Origin: a virus
Strand: one strand, 5' to 3'
DNA: 41,585 nt
IMG/VR virus record: IMGVR_UViG_3300025141_000231
Span: 1-41,585 of that record
The notes beneath the pieces were generated by a model. That model did not search any database. It was not told where the DNA came from and saw only the letters and a program-made list of their open reading frames with translations. The position numbers and the translations under genes are program-made. Below, piece by piece: positions 32,869 through 40,415 of the stretch. How positions within the stretch are numbered: position 1 is the stretch's first letter; each line of letters begins with the position of its first letter.

Positions 32869-33685
32869 CTGAGTAGATCTCCCTAACAAGACTTTGTGTC
32901 TTGAGTATAGTTAATAGTACATTTTCATTTATGGATTCTTGTGCGAAGGAGTCTAATTTCGAAATAACTTTGGTTGTCTTCTCCATCATTTCAACATCAT
33001 CTTTAATCTCCGATGCTCCCGAGGCTTCATCTAATTTTTCTTTTAGACGAGAGATTTCCTCATTTAAAAACACTTTTAATTGTAATGCGTTGTCTGCGAA
33101 CGAAGAAATATAATGTGATAACAACTCCTTTTGCTCTTCAAATAAACGACTATCATACTTATCATTAAATTTAGAAATAAAGGTCTTTACAACCAAATCA
33201 TCCACTTCTTCTACCGCGAGAGTGCTCTCTTTGGAAGTAGTCATGGATGTAATAATTTCATTTTCTAGAAGTACTTGATCTTTCGGAGATGTCTTTAAAG
33301 AAAACATTTGTGAAATAGAGGCCAAAGTTTTATAATTTGGAACAAATGCATTAAACACCGAAGGTTCTAATTCGGTATTGATATCCTTAATAAGATCGCT
33401 TTGGGCTACAAAGAGTCCGTGCGGATCTAAAACTCGATGCGCGAGACGTGCTTCACGCAAAATCTTTTCAGAAATAGTCTTCTCCGCTCCTTTCGTTTCA
33501 TAAAGAGATTGATGGCACTGTAAATCTTGTCGTAAAATTGAACCTTCTGCAAAGTGTTTTTTAATAATTTCTACGATCTTCTTTCGGCGAGTGTTATCTT
33601 GCTTCAGAATTGCTGCGGTTATTTCTCTAACCAGAGCCTCGTATACAAAAGCAGTGTTTCTCTTTTTGTTATGCCTTGTTTTCAT
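32852..33685 (-). CDS. Unknown head-operon protein (277 aa), helical
   Basis: Starts MKTRHNKKRNTAFVYEALVR, a basic, conserved-looking N-terminus ('NKKRNTAFVYEALVREITAA'). The whole protein is predicted helical, with EISRLKEKLDEASGASEIKD and a preceding KEL-rich helix giving coiled-coil character. It lies directly after the portal gene, overlapping it by 17 bases, and CGGAG precedes the ATG. A prohead core or portal-assembly partner is inferred from position; proteins with this start occur next to the portal in marine T4-like phages by recognition only. Confidence 0.6.
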   Translation of the reverse strand: MKTRHNKKRNTAFVYEALVREITAAILKQDNTRRKKIVEIIKKHFAEGSILRQDLQCHQSLYETKGAEKTISEKILREARLAHRVLDPHGLFVAQSDLIKDINTELEPSVFNAFVPNYKTLASISQMFSLKTSPKDQVLLENEIITSMTTSKESTLAVEEVDDLVVKTFISKFNDKYDSRLFEEQKELLSHYISSFADNALQLKVFLNEEISRLKEKLDEASGASEIKDDVEMMEKTTKVISKLDSFAQESINENVLLTILKTQSLVREIYSDGSHD

Positions 33686-35669
33686 CTGTGTGCTCCGTTG
33701 ATTCTAGACTCTTAATAAGATCACGCACTGTTTCATTTATATGAAAAAGTTTGCTTTCTTCTAAAAGCTCTTCTGTTTTATAAGTAGGCTCTTGTTTTTC
33801 ATAAATACCTGTAGAAAGTCCGCTCATTTTCGCCATGGACTGAATGTCGCCCATCCCTGGTACTATATTTCGTTGAGTGGCGCTCGCCATTTCTCTGCTA
33901 TATTTAGAAGCATTCGAACGTTTGCGGGCGCCGGCTACGCGGCGGTCGCTGCCGGGATTTTGTGGAGTGCCCTTCTTATGATATACTTTTCCTTTGGATC
34001 TATCTTTACCCAAACGTGGTTCATTACGCGAACCGGGCGGTACAGCCAGGAGAGCAGAATCATCGCCTCCTCCTTCGGGTCCTCCGGCATCACTTGCCGG
34101 CATTTCTTCGGGGCCCCCACCCAGTTCATCTCCCAAGTCGCCGCCGAGATCGCCGCCCAGGTCGCCGCCAAGATCTCCGCCCATATCTCCACCAAGACCT
34201 TCGGCGCCTTCAGCAGCAGCCTGTTCGGCCACTTGTTGAAGCGCGGCATCATGTTTGCGATCATAATACATTTCGCGCTGATTACGAATAAACTCTTCGT
34301 TAGACATGCCAAAGATGTTTTCAGTGACCCAGCGGCGGGAGAAATAACCTTCTGTGGCTGCTCCTGCGATGTCGAATTTAGATTTCCAAAATTCAATCTC
34401 TTGAAGTTCTGCAATCTTAGAAGGATTGTTGAGGGTTAAATTAAAACTTAGTAAGTCGTCACCTCTAAAGCCTAGGGTGTAAAGATGGATAATTCCCACT
34501 TTTGTTAATTCCGCGATAAGGACGCGCTGTAATCTTTGTATGGTGCGGGAGAACCGAATGTCTTTTTGCGCAAGAGTTGTTTTGTCTTCTTCTGCGCCCT
34601 CTCCCATTGTAAGATAAGATTGTGGGATCTTTAGTGCAGAGAAGAGCTTGTCGCGCAAATATTTGATATCGTCAATTGCTGTAATATTTTCGCCACCGGC
34701 AAGGTTAGTAATCTCTGTTGCAGAACCAGGGCGTACTGGAATAAAATAGTCTTCCTCGATGCTCATAGGATTATATCGCAAATCAACGCGGCCGGTGTCG
34801 GGATCAATAACCTGATGTCGTTTGAGTTGTGTTACGATCTTTTCCATATATTGTTCTACATCATTCGGTGGGATCGCACCGACATCAATCTTGAAGACGC
34901 GGCGTTCGGATGAACGGACTACTCGATAAGCCATCATTGCATCTTCCATCAATACAAGCTGGCGCCAGATGCGTCTTGCGGGCTCCAAGATAGAAGTACC
35001 ATAGGGCGCATACTTATCATTTCCTAAAATGCGAAAATGACAGATTTGCCAATTCTCAAATGTGAGACCAGCAGAGTTCCATTGATATTGAACATAGTTG
35101 GGGTTGGTGGAATCTTTTCCTTCTAGCCTTTCAACTTCTTGAGAGGGAAGTGCGATTACCGATTGCACTCCATATTTTTCATCGATATCCAAATACAGAA
35201 AAAAGTCTCCGTATTTACACATTGTTCGAGCCCATCCAAATAAATTGTATTTTAAGTTTAGGATGCTATCAAATAACACATCTAAGACCGCCGTAATCTC
35301 CTCATTAGGACAATTGATATTTAACATCGGACGCAGTTCAGAATAGGTCGTCATTTCATCGGCATAGATATCCATAGTGGAGGCGATTTCTGGCATATAT
35401 TCCATCTGATCAAAATCAACATAGCGCTCAGAGCGTCGTTGGTTTGAAATTGCATTTGTTGCCGTTATATCTAAAGGGTTATAAAGCGTCTTTTTGAACT
35501 GCTGGCCAGAGGCTGACCTAAAGCGGGAACTAAATTTGTCTAGGTGCTGCCTTCTAATGCGCCGTCCGGATTGCGAACGGTAATTAATAATTGGTCCGGA
35601 GAATAAACGTGTTAGCGCTTTAAATAAGCCGGATTGGGAATTTGCGGGGTTTCTGTCAGAGGATGCCAT
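33669..35669 (-). CDS. Portal protein, T4 gp20-like
   Basis: 666 aa; dodecameric ring at one head vertex through which DNA passes. IRRQHLDKFSSRFRSASGQQ, then NQRRSERYVDFDQMEYMPEI (75-94), ASTMDIYADE and the ARRIWRQLVLMEDAMMAYRV region (230-249), followed by RSSERRVFKIDVGAIPPNDV and SYLTMGEGAEEDKTTLAQKD, are standard gp20 signatures. The C-terminal 150 residues are extra: a run of five GGDL repeats, a Pro/Gly/Asp-rich stretch and a basic RVAGARKRSNASKYSREMAS. T4 gp20 is 524 aa, so the extension is large. The stop overlaps the 277-aa gene; the start lies 8 bases after terminase. Confidence 0.92.
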   Translation of the reverse strand: MASSDRNPANSQSGLFKALTRLFSGPIINYRSQSGRRIRRQHLDKFSSRFRSASGQQFKKTLYNPLDITATNAISNQRRSERYVDFDQMEYMPEIASTMDIYADEMTTYSELRPMLNINCPNEEITAVLDVLFDSILNLKYNLFGWARTMCKYGDFFLYLDIDEKYGVQSVIALPSQEVERLEGKDSTNPNYVQYQWNSAGLTFENWQICHFRILGNDKYAPYGTSILEPARRIWRQLVLMEDAMMAYRVVRSSERRVFKIDVGAIPPNDVEQYMEKIVTQLKRHQVIDPDTGRVDLRYNPMSIEEDYFIPVRPGSATEITNLAGGENITAIDDIKYLRDKLFSALKIPQSYLTMGEGAEEDKTTLAQKDIRFSRTIQRLQRVLIAELTKVGIIHLYTLGFRGDDLLSFNLTLNNPSKIAELQEIEFWKSKFDIAGAATEGYFSRRWVTENIFGMSNEEFIRNQREMYYDRKHDAALQQVAEQAAAEGAEGLGGDMGGDLGGDLGGDLGGDLGDELGGGPEEMPASDAGGPEGGGDDSALLAVPPGSRNEPRLGKDRSKGKVYHKKGTPQNPGSDRRVAGARKRSNASKYSREMASATQRNIVPGMGDIQSMAKMSGLSTGIYEKQEPTYKTEELLEESKLFHINETVRDLIKSLESTEHTDENKA
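34134..34193 (-). repeat. Five tandem 12-bp repeats in portal gene
   Basis: Five units of GGCGGCGATCTC type encode GGDM followed by four GGDL. The units differ mainly at third codon positions (for example GATCTT, GACCTG, GATCTC, GACTTG), so the repeat is selected at protein level and is not a fresh DNA duplication. It forms an acidic flexible linker in the portal C-terminus. Confidence 0.8.
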
Positions 35670-35677
35670 TTAATTTC

Positions 35678-37261
35678 TCACTTAATTATCCATTTATATT
35701 GTTCATATAATTTTTGAGCTTCAGACTTTTGCTCCAAAATACTATCTTTGGTGTAGCCTCGTTGTCCTTTGATTCGAGTATCCATTGTGGTCCTACTCGT
35801 TTTTATCGAACTTAAAAAAGCCTTATGGTAATTTAATTCTCTTGCATTGGACTGAAGTGCCGTATCTCGTACCCAACAAGCAATCGCTAGCGCCATGATT
35901 AGATCATCATTATAGCCTTTCATTGCTTGAGGTTTGCCATTTTTCCAAATAAAAGTTTTCATTTCATTAATTGTGCGCGAAGAATATATTGTAATTAGTT
36001 TATTTCTTATAAACTCTTCTAATTTTGCGACGATGAGGGGGCGTGTCTTTTGAGTCGTTGAAAAACCGGCGATTGCTCTGGTGCTACTTTCTGCTTGGTG
36101 TTGTTCAATATATTCGTGTGTAGACTTAATTGAATAATATACATTAGGATAGCCGTATTCTACCAGTTTGTCAAGTACTGTATAGCCAATATTATTATTT
36201 TCTACCACAATCATGGCATTTCCGAACTCTCGTCCCACTTGATTTAACATATTAGCATACAAATCGGGAGTTAGTTTTCCTTGATATTCTCCTATAATTT
36301 CCAAAGTCTCTAATTTGAGAATATGAAAGGTAGAGAAGTCGGCGCCGTCGCCGCGTGCCACGTCGACCACTATCAGATAATTACAGGTGGGATCGAACTC
36401 TTCCCAGATCCAAAAATTACGATCAAAACCAGTACGATGCTTGGGTTCTTTTACGTTTGTCAGAAGCCACTCCATGCACTGTGGATCTATAACTGTTTCG
36501 CCTGATGTATTGAAATTGCATTGAAGCTCTTGCGCAATCTGTCGATTGGACATGTTCCTAGTTTCTTTCGTGTACCATTGTTGATCTCTTTCCGGGTGCA
36601 CATCCCACGGTAACACCGTCATATTAAAGTTATTTGTTCCAGCTTCGGCATCGATGCATGTTTTATGGAACCAGTTCCCCACTCCATTCGGCGTTGACAG
36701 TGCGATGCAGCGACCACCCGTCGAAAGTGTGGGATAGAGACCGGTCCAGAGTTCTTCAAGTCCTTCAATGTGTGCGGCCTCATCAAGCACTAACAGGGAC
36801 AGAGCTTCAGAACGACCGGCGTCTCCGGAAGTAGAGGTGGCCTTAATAGAAGAGCCGTTGGACAATTCGAAGGAAGTGCGATTGTCGACACTAATTTGTG
36901 CAATTTTTAGCCATTCAGGTAAATTACGCATGATGCCTTTTACTTTTTTTACAAGGTTGCCTGCGGTGGCAAATTTCGTAGCCATAACCAAGATAGATTT
37001 ATCGCGATGATATAACATCAGCCACACAATGTAGCCAGCAGTAATCGTTGAGATGCCTAGCTGCCGCGCTTTCAGAATAACATTAAAACGATGATCGTTA
37101 AAATTATGTAATAGGTCGTCTTGGAAATCATATGTATCAAATAAAATTAACCCATGCATTGGGTGGGAGATGCGGGCGTAAGTCTTAAGAAAGTAAGCGG
37201 GGTCTTTACCACATTTGAGGATTTCGTTGACTTGCTGTTTCTTGTCTAATTGAAAACTCAT
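35678..37261 (-). CDS. Large terminase subunit, T4 gp17-like
   Basis: 527 aa; ATP-driven packaging motor and nuclease. ATPase: KARQLGIST (64-72) as Walker A, SLLVLDEAAH (155-164) as Walker B with Asp160/Glu161, and ALSTPNG (187-193) as coupling motif. Nuclease (RNase H fold): YLIVVDVARGDGADFSTFHI (295-314) with Asp300, VVENNNIGY (352-360) with Glu354 and NDDLIMALAI (451-460) with Asp452/Asp453. Length is shorter than T4 gp17 (610 aa). The first four codons overlap the 53-aa gene as ATGA. No small terminase is recognised in the window; an upstream unknown may be it. Confidence 0.95.
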   Translation of the reverse strand: MSFQLDKKQQVNEILKCGKDPAYFLKTYARISHPMHGLILFDTYDFQDDLLHNFNDHRFNVILKARQLGISTITAGYIVWLMLYHRDKSILVMATKFATAGNLVKKVKGIMRNLPEWLKIAQISVDNRTSFELSNGSSIKATSTSGDAGRSEALSLLVLDEAAHIEGLEELWTGLYPTLSTGGRCIALSTPNGVGNWFHKTCIDAEAGTNNFNMTVLPWDVHPERDQQWYTKETRNMSNRQIAQELQCNFNTSGETVIDPQCMEWLLTNVKEPKHRTGFDRNFWIWEEFDPTCNYLIVVDVARGDGADFSTFHILKLETLEIIGEYQGKLTPDLYANMLNQVGREFGNAMIVVENNNIGYTVLDKLVEYGYPNVYYSIKSTHEYIEQHQAESSTRAIAGFSTTQKTRPLIVAKLEEFIRNKLITIYSSRTINEMKTFIWKNGKPQAMKGYNDDLIMALAIACWVRDTALQSNARELNYHKAFLSSIKTSRTTMDTRIKGQRGYTKDSILEQKSEAQKLYEQYKWIIK

Positions 37262-37419
37262 TCATCATCTACGATTTCTATTGTTTCTTCAAGATCTAAA
37301 GGGGGCTCAGGTACGTTGTCTTCTTCTGCTTCCTCACAATCGGAGCCAGTCTCGACGAGAGTTGCTCTCGCAACTTCTTCCATAATAATCTCTTTAAGTC
37401 GGGCGATAGAAATCTTCAT
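37258..37419 (-). CDS. 53-aa acidic protein with capsid-targeting-like N-terminus
   Basis: Short gene with overlapping signals on both sides: TAATG with the gene before, ATGA with terminase after. The start is MKISIARLKEIIMEEVARAT; the remainder is strongly acidic (about 35% Asp/Glu), ending EETIEIVDDE. The N-terminal helix ends in IMEE, matching (L/I)-x-E. The same kind of start occurs in the 134-aa and 178-aa proteins. Tight packing between coding genes and the strong charge pattern argue that it is real. Function unknown. Confidence 0.65.
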   Translation of the reverse strand: MKISIARLKEIIMEEVARATLVETGSDCEEAEEDNVPEPPLDLEETIEIVDDE

Positions 37420-37967
37420 TAGTCCTTCTTCCTTGTGTCATTGTCGGGGCGTGATCCCCCTTTGCCATTCCAGCCGCCTTGATTTAAGAAAGTTTCCCAA
37501 TTTCGTTCCACGCCGGCGCGGGAGCCGGTATCATTATTCATCTCTTTGGTAAGACCGCCTACTTTATAATGTTTCTTTGCTTGAACCCAACTGCGTACTC
37601 GGGATGAATTCTGAACGAACACGTCGACTTCACCTTCTTCCGTGAGGGAAACAGCATTACCTGTAATCTTTTTATATTCTTTTTTAATCCAGCCGGCGAT
37701 ATCGGTGAGGCGCTGATCCATATCTGATTCGAAGCCTGCGGCATACACCTCTTTAAGCTGAATCTCAGATTGATAACTTAAACACATCATGTCTCCATAG
37801 AATTTGACGTTAAAGCCATCCATTACGCGCTGATCAATAAGAGCATCGCCTTCTTCTCGACGCAATATGCCGGGCTTATCCGGTTCATAGTCTTCTCCCA
37901 AAGAGCCATCGTATGCGTTTGCTGCAGCCTGGGCTAGGCCTTGTATGATTTCATAAATTGTTGCCAT
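37419..37967 (-). CDS. Unknown 182-aa protein before terminase
   Basis: Start chosen at the ATG at 37967, preceded by AGAGGA; the longer frame overlaps the gene before by over 100 bases. It begins MATIYEIIQGLAQAAANAYDG, then REEGDALIDQRVMDGFNVKF, LSYQSEIQLKEVY, TDIAGWIKKEYKKITG and SSRVRSWVQAKKHYKVGG. The mixed alpha/beta look and proximity to terminase suggest a packaging or head-completion role (a small terminase is one option, but no DNA-binding helix-turn-helix is clear). The stop overlaps the 53-aa gene. Confidence 0.55.
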   Translation of the reverse strand: MATIYEIIQGLAQAAANAYDGSLGEDYEPDKPGILRREEGDALIDQRVMDGFNVKFYGDMMCLSYQSEIQLKEVYAAGFESDMDQRLTDIAGWIKKEYKKITGNAVSLTEEGEVDVFVQNSSRVRSWVQAKKHYKVGGLTKEMNNDTGSRAGVERNWETFLNQGGWNGKGGSRPDNDTRKKD

Positions 37968-38358
37968 TCTTTTGTTCCTCTGAGTTTGGTCTCCAGCCTG
38001 AATTCCATCTTTCTTCTCTGTCTTCGACGTATTTAATGTAGCATGGGTGGCAACAATCAAATTTGAGAAGACATACGTCATCTTTAGCTTTTCTCGCGAG
38101 CGAGTGGCACACCGGACAACGTTGTAAAGAATCTCTATTAAATAGTTTCTTTGAAACCTTTATACCATTTACATCGATTTTCTCTTGAAAGCTTTCATTG
38201 CGTGCTGTTTTTTCATATAATGCGCGCATCTGTTCTAAGTATTCAGTTTCCTTATCTTCGTCCCAATTGGCGCGTGGGTTTTGAATGGTCTCATCTCCAT
38301 ATTTTTTAGCAATAGCTTGTTCAATTTGAGCTAGTTTATTTAAATCCTTATCACTCAT
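37951..38358 (-). CDS. Zinc-ribbon protein upstream of packaging genes
   Basis: 135 aa, not named. A helical first half (NKLAQIEQAIAKKYGDETIQ, then TEYLEQMRALYEKTARN) precedes a compact zinc ribbon: CPVC (81-84) and CCHPC (102-106), with KAKDDVCLLKFDCCH between. It ends YIKYVEDREERWNSGWRP. The pattern looks like a small nucleic-acid or protein-binding zinc module. It overlaps the gene before by 8 bases and the gene after by 17. Could help terminase recognise DNA or act in transcription; neither can be shown here. Confidence 0.6.
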   Translation of the reverse strand: MSDKDLNKLAQIEQAIAKKYGDETIQNPRANWDEDKETEYLEQMRALYEKTARNESFQEKIDVNGIKVSKKLFNRDSLQRCPVCHSLARKAKDDVCLLKFDCCHPCYIKYVEDREERWNSGWRPNSEEQKNGNNL

Positions 38359-38782
38359 TAAAAAGCCTATATGCTGTGTAAGTGCTCGCGATACCTACTG
38401 CAACTCCCCCAACGGCCCATACCCAATTATTGCGGGGCGACTGGCGTAAGAGGGATTTTCGCAATTGATCAATTTCGATATCTTTCTGTTGGATCAGAAG
38501 AGTGCTTTCTTCATTTAGTGCACTGTATTTGATTTCCCAATCTCGAATTACTAGGTCATAGGCTGCAGCTTCTACCGAAATTTCGTATTCGATGCGTGCT
38601 TTGCATGCAGCGTTAGCCGTTGTTTGGCGCGCCAGAATCTCTGCCAGGGCTGGCGGATCAAACAAGATCCCTTCGAATGGTGCGCACTGTTGTTCTCCAA
38701 GAAATGTGAACTGACCCACATTTTCGGCATGCGCAGGGCTGCCCAATATTAATAATAGATTAAGGAACATAATCAAACCCAT
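38351..38782 (-). CDS. Exported protein with C-terminal membrane anchor, spanin-like
   Basis: 143 aa. A signal peptide, MFLNLLLILGSPAHA (from Met5), is followed by a cleavage-like AHA/EN. The mature part begins with a Cys-containing QQCAPFEGILFDPPALAEI segment, then a long helix (LIIQQKDIEIDQLRKSLLRQ-like coiled coil, about 75-115), and ends with one membrane helix, NWVWAVGGVAVGIASTYTAY. Being exported, helical in the periplasm and anchored at the C-terminus suits a spanin or other envelope-disrupting protein. There is no lipobox. It overlaps the 126-aa gene by 23 bases, as spanin pairs often do. Confidence 0.5.
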   Translation of the reverse strand: MGLIMFLNLLLILGSPAHAENVGQFTFLGEQQCAPFEGILFDPPALAEILARQTTANAACKARIEYEISVEAAAYDLVIRDWEIKYSALNEESTLLIQQKDIEIDQLRKSLLRQSPRNNWVWAVGGVAVGIASTYTAYRLFNE

Positions 38783-39140
38783 ACATTAACATAATCGTCT
38801 CAGATAGCCCTTCGGGATCTTGAGAAAACTGACGTCCGTATTCGGTGCGCTTACTGTTTCTCAAATCTTGCAACGCTTCTTGGCTACGCTCATAATCATT
38901 TTCAATTTGTTCTATGGCATCTTTATACGTCTGCAGCGACGTTTCTAATTCACTTAATTGTTGTTGATGAATCGCTTGAAGCCCAGTGATTTGTGCTTGA
39001 AGAGACTGTCGCGATGTCTCATAGGCGCTTTCAAGCTGCTTATAATCATAACGCATTTTTCCCATTATCACAAGTGAGAGAAGGGCGATTAATACGCCCT
39101 TCCAGTTTTGTATCAAAAATTGTAGTGCTAATTTTTGCAA
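38760..39140 (-). CDS. Inner-membrane spanin-like protein (Rz-type)
   Basis: 126 aa. One N-terminal membrane segment (about 15-27, GVLIALLSLVIMG) is followed by a long periplasmic coiled coil (YDYKQLESAYETSRQSLQAQ through about residue 105). This is the build of Rz-type i-spanins, which bridge the two membranes of Gram-negative hosts in the last lysis step. It follows the holin-like gene and overlaps the exported 143-aa gene, which could be its partner. An alternative is a structural or tail-assembly coiled-coil protein. Confidence 0.5.
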   Translation of the reverse strand: MQKLALQFLIQNWKGVLIALLSLVIMGKMRYDYKQLESAYETSRQSLQAQITGLQAIHQQQLSELETSLQTYKDAIEQIENDYERSQEALQDLRNSKRTEYGRQFSQDPEGLSETIMLMYGFDYVP

Positions 39141-39142
39141 GG

Positions 39143-39337
39143 TTACTTAAGCCCCTTTAATCTCTCAACAATGTCCACGGCGCCTTGAGTTCCAATAAAC
39201 ACAGTGCTAATAATAACCCAGTCGCCACTCGTAAGATATCCAGCAAATGCTAATGTGGATGCAGTCATCCACACCAGAAGCTTACGCGATGTAAGCTTCA
39301 AAAGCCATGTATCTAAAAACCCTTTGTGTTCAGCCAT
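39143..39337 (-). CDS. Small two-helix membrane protein, holin-like
   Basis: 64 aa. A charged start (MAEHKGFLDTWLLKLTSRKL) precedes two hydrophobic segments, about 20-36 (LLVWMTASTLAFAGYLT) and 38-53 (GDWVIISTVFIGTQGA), and a basic end (RLKGLK). Size, two helices and charged tail resemble class II holins. Start overlaps the 63-aa gene stop (TGATG) and the spanin-like gene follows after two bases. No endolysin gene is in the window, so lysis function is inferred. Confidence 0.5.
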   Translation of the reverse strand: MAEHKGFLDTWLLKLTSRKLLVWMTASTLAFAGYLTSGDWVIISTVFIGTQGAVDIVERLKGLK

Positions 39338-39528
39338 CAGCTAGCCCATAGGCAAGCGTGAGTCACTGCGCCACCAAGAGCCACAAGACCCATCAATAAC
39401 CACCAGCTAGCGCGGCTGCTGCCGTCATGAACTTCGTTCCATACTGACCAACCAATCTCTAATACTACGCCCCAGACATGACCGGCCGCAGTCCTACATG
39501 TATTCCATGCTTTGTTTAATAAACTCAT
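39337..39528 (-). CDS. Small membrane protein in lysis-like cluster
   Basis: 63 aa. One C-terminal hydrophobic segment, WWLLMGLVALGGAVTHACLWA (42-62), after an amphipathic, Trp-rich first half (HVWGVVLEIGWSVWNEVHDG). A basic start and a single helix suit a holin partner, antiholin or membrane-bound lysis regulator. It is coupled to the holin-like gene by TGATG overlap. Confidence 0.5.
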   Translation of the reverse strand: MSLLNKAWNTCRTAAGHVWGVVLEIGWSVWNEVHDGSSRASWWLLMGLVALGGAVTHACLWAS

Positions 39529-39531
39529 TTT

Positions 39532-40068
39532 TTATTTACCTCTATTTTGTGCTTTTATGCTTTTTACGCATTTCTCATATTTTTCTTTATCTTCTCTTCC
39601 GACAGAACTCGTACAAATGGCCCAAGGATTATCCTTCTCTTTTTCTTCCAAATATGCTTCAAGCTCTTCTCTAATCATCTCATCAAAAAATTTAAAACGC
39701 TTTTTCTTTTTGGCAGGCTCATCCATAGCTACCGTATCTCCCTGCATCGCTTGATTGTATAGCTGCCACGCTACCGCATCGACGACCTGTTGATTAATGT
39801 TTTCGGCATCTAAATAGGTTGCCAGGAGTTGAATTGCTTCTCGACGGTATTCTTTCGGTGGGCGAACAGGGGCTGGCTCATCATCAATTGGACCGGACCA
39901 TTCGCCGCCAAGAGTGTCTGTCGCCTTGAGGGCATTGGGATCTTCTTCTGGATCTTCAAAATCTCCGGGACCATGTTGACCGAGAGTCAAGTGACCTTTG
40001 AGTGCTTCAAAAGCAACGTCAAGCTCTTCCTTGATGAGATGCTTTAATTTTGCTCTAGTTACTCGCAT
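39532..40068 (-). CDS. Unknown 178-aa protein with targeting-like N-terminus and Cys-pair C-terminus
   Basis: Starts MRVTRAKLKHLIKEELDVAF, a basic amphipathic helix whose IKEE fits (L/I)-x-E. The middle is acidic and Pro-rich (PGDFEDPEEDPNALK, then PIDDEPAPVRPP). A helical domain follows (LLATYLDAENINQQVVDAVA). The last 32 residues, NPWAICTSSVGREDKEKYEK then CVKSIKAQNRGK, form a compact module with two cysteines 15 residues apart. GGAG is ten bases before the ATG, and it overlaps the 71-aa gene by ten bases. It may be an internal head protein; the C-terminal module is a recognisable, reused piece in marine phage proteins (from memory). Confidence 0.55.
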   Translation of the reverse strand: MRVTRAKLKHLIKEELDVAFEALKGHLTLGQHGPGDFEDPEEDPNALKATDTLGGEWSGPIDDEPAPVRPPKEYRREAIQLLATYLDAENINQQVVDAVAWQLYNQAMQGDTVAMDEPAKKKKRFKFFDEMIREELEAYLEEKEKDNPWAICTSSVGREDKEKYEKCVKSIKAQNRGK

Positions 40069-40274
40069 GGATCGTGAGGCTCCAATTTAACAGGGGGTGA
40101 TGGTTGTACTGGAATATGGATTCCTTGGTTAATGACATCTTGCATTTCGTTAAGTCTTTCGTTGGTGTGGTGGTGGGATTGTTTCATAGCGAAGAGTGTC
40201 ATGATTGCTAAGGCGAGCGCAAGAATGTCGACGCTCCAAAGCCGATTGACAATCCTTTGGAGTTTTTCAATCAT
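40059..40274 (-). CDS. Small membrane protein (71 aa)
   Basis: Start chosen at the ATG at 40274, which overlaps the 44-aa gene's stop (ATGA); the longer frame begins inside that gene. One hydrophobic segment, VDILALALAIMTLFAM (16-31), follows a basic helix (MIEKLQRIVNRLW). The C-terminal part has SHHHTN and a Pro-rich VQPSPPVKLEPHDPCE end. Topology and neighbours fit a lysis-related or envelope protein. No family recognised. Confidence 0.5.
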   Translation of the reverse strand: MIEKLQRIVNRLWSVDILALALAIMTLFAMKQSHHHTNERLNEMQDVINQGIHIPVQPSPPVKLEPHDPCE

Positions 40275-40405
40275 TGCAGACCGGCCCAGGTTAGCATTAT
40301 AATTAGTACTATAATCGCACCAAACGCCGCTGAGGCTCCTAAAAGGTCCGACCACTTAATTCCGCGCCATTCTAGCCAATGATTAAGTTTGCGCCACCAC
40401 TTCAT
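40271..40405 (-). CDS. 44-aa membrane protein
   Basis: Starts MKWWRKLNHWLEWRGIKWSD, Trp- and Lys/Arg-rich, then LLGASAAFGAIIVLIIMLTW as a single membrane helix. AGGA lies eight bases before the ATG, ten bases after the tubulin-like gene's stop. The stop overlaps the start of the 71-aa gene. Very short, but its signals and coupling make it credible. Function unknown; a small holin-like or accessory peptide is possible. Confidence 0.6.
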   Translation of the reverse strand: MKWWRKLNHWLEWRGIKWSDLLGASAAFGAIIVLIIMLTWAGLQ

Positions 40406-40415
40406 TTTTGTTTTC

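Noticed and set aside
34134-34193. Possible short direct-repeat or CRISPR-like array
   Set aside because: 12-bp units with no spacers, in frame, coding GGDL; a protein linker repeat.
33792-34439. 215-aa open frame on the + strand
   Set aside because: Antisense to the portal gene's repetitive GC-rich C-terminus; open only because of the biased codon use there.
37968-38081. Upstream extension of the 182-aa gene (220-aa reading)
   Set aside because: It would overlap the zinc-ribbon gene by over 100 bases; the ATG at 37967 has AGAGGA correctly placed.
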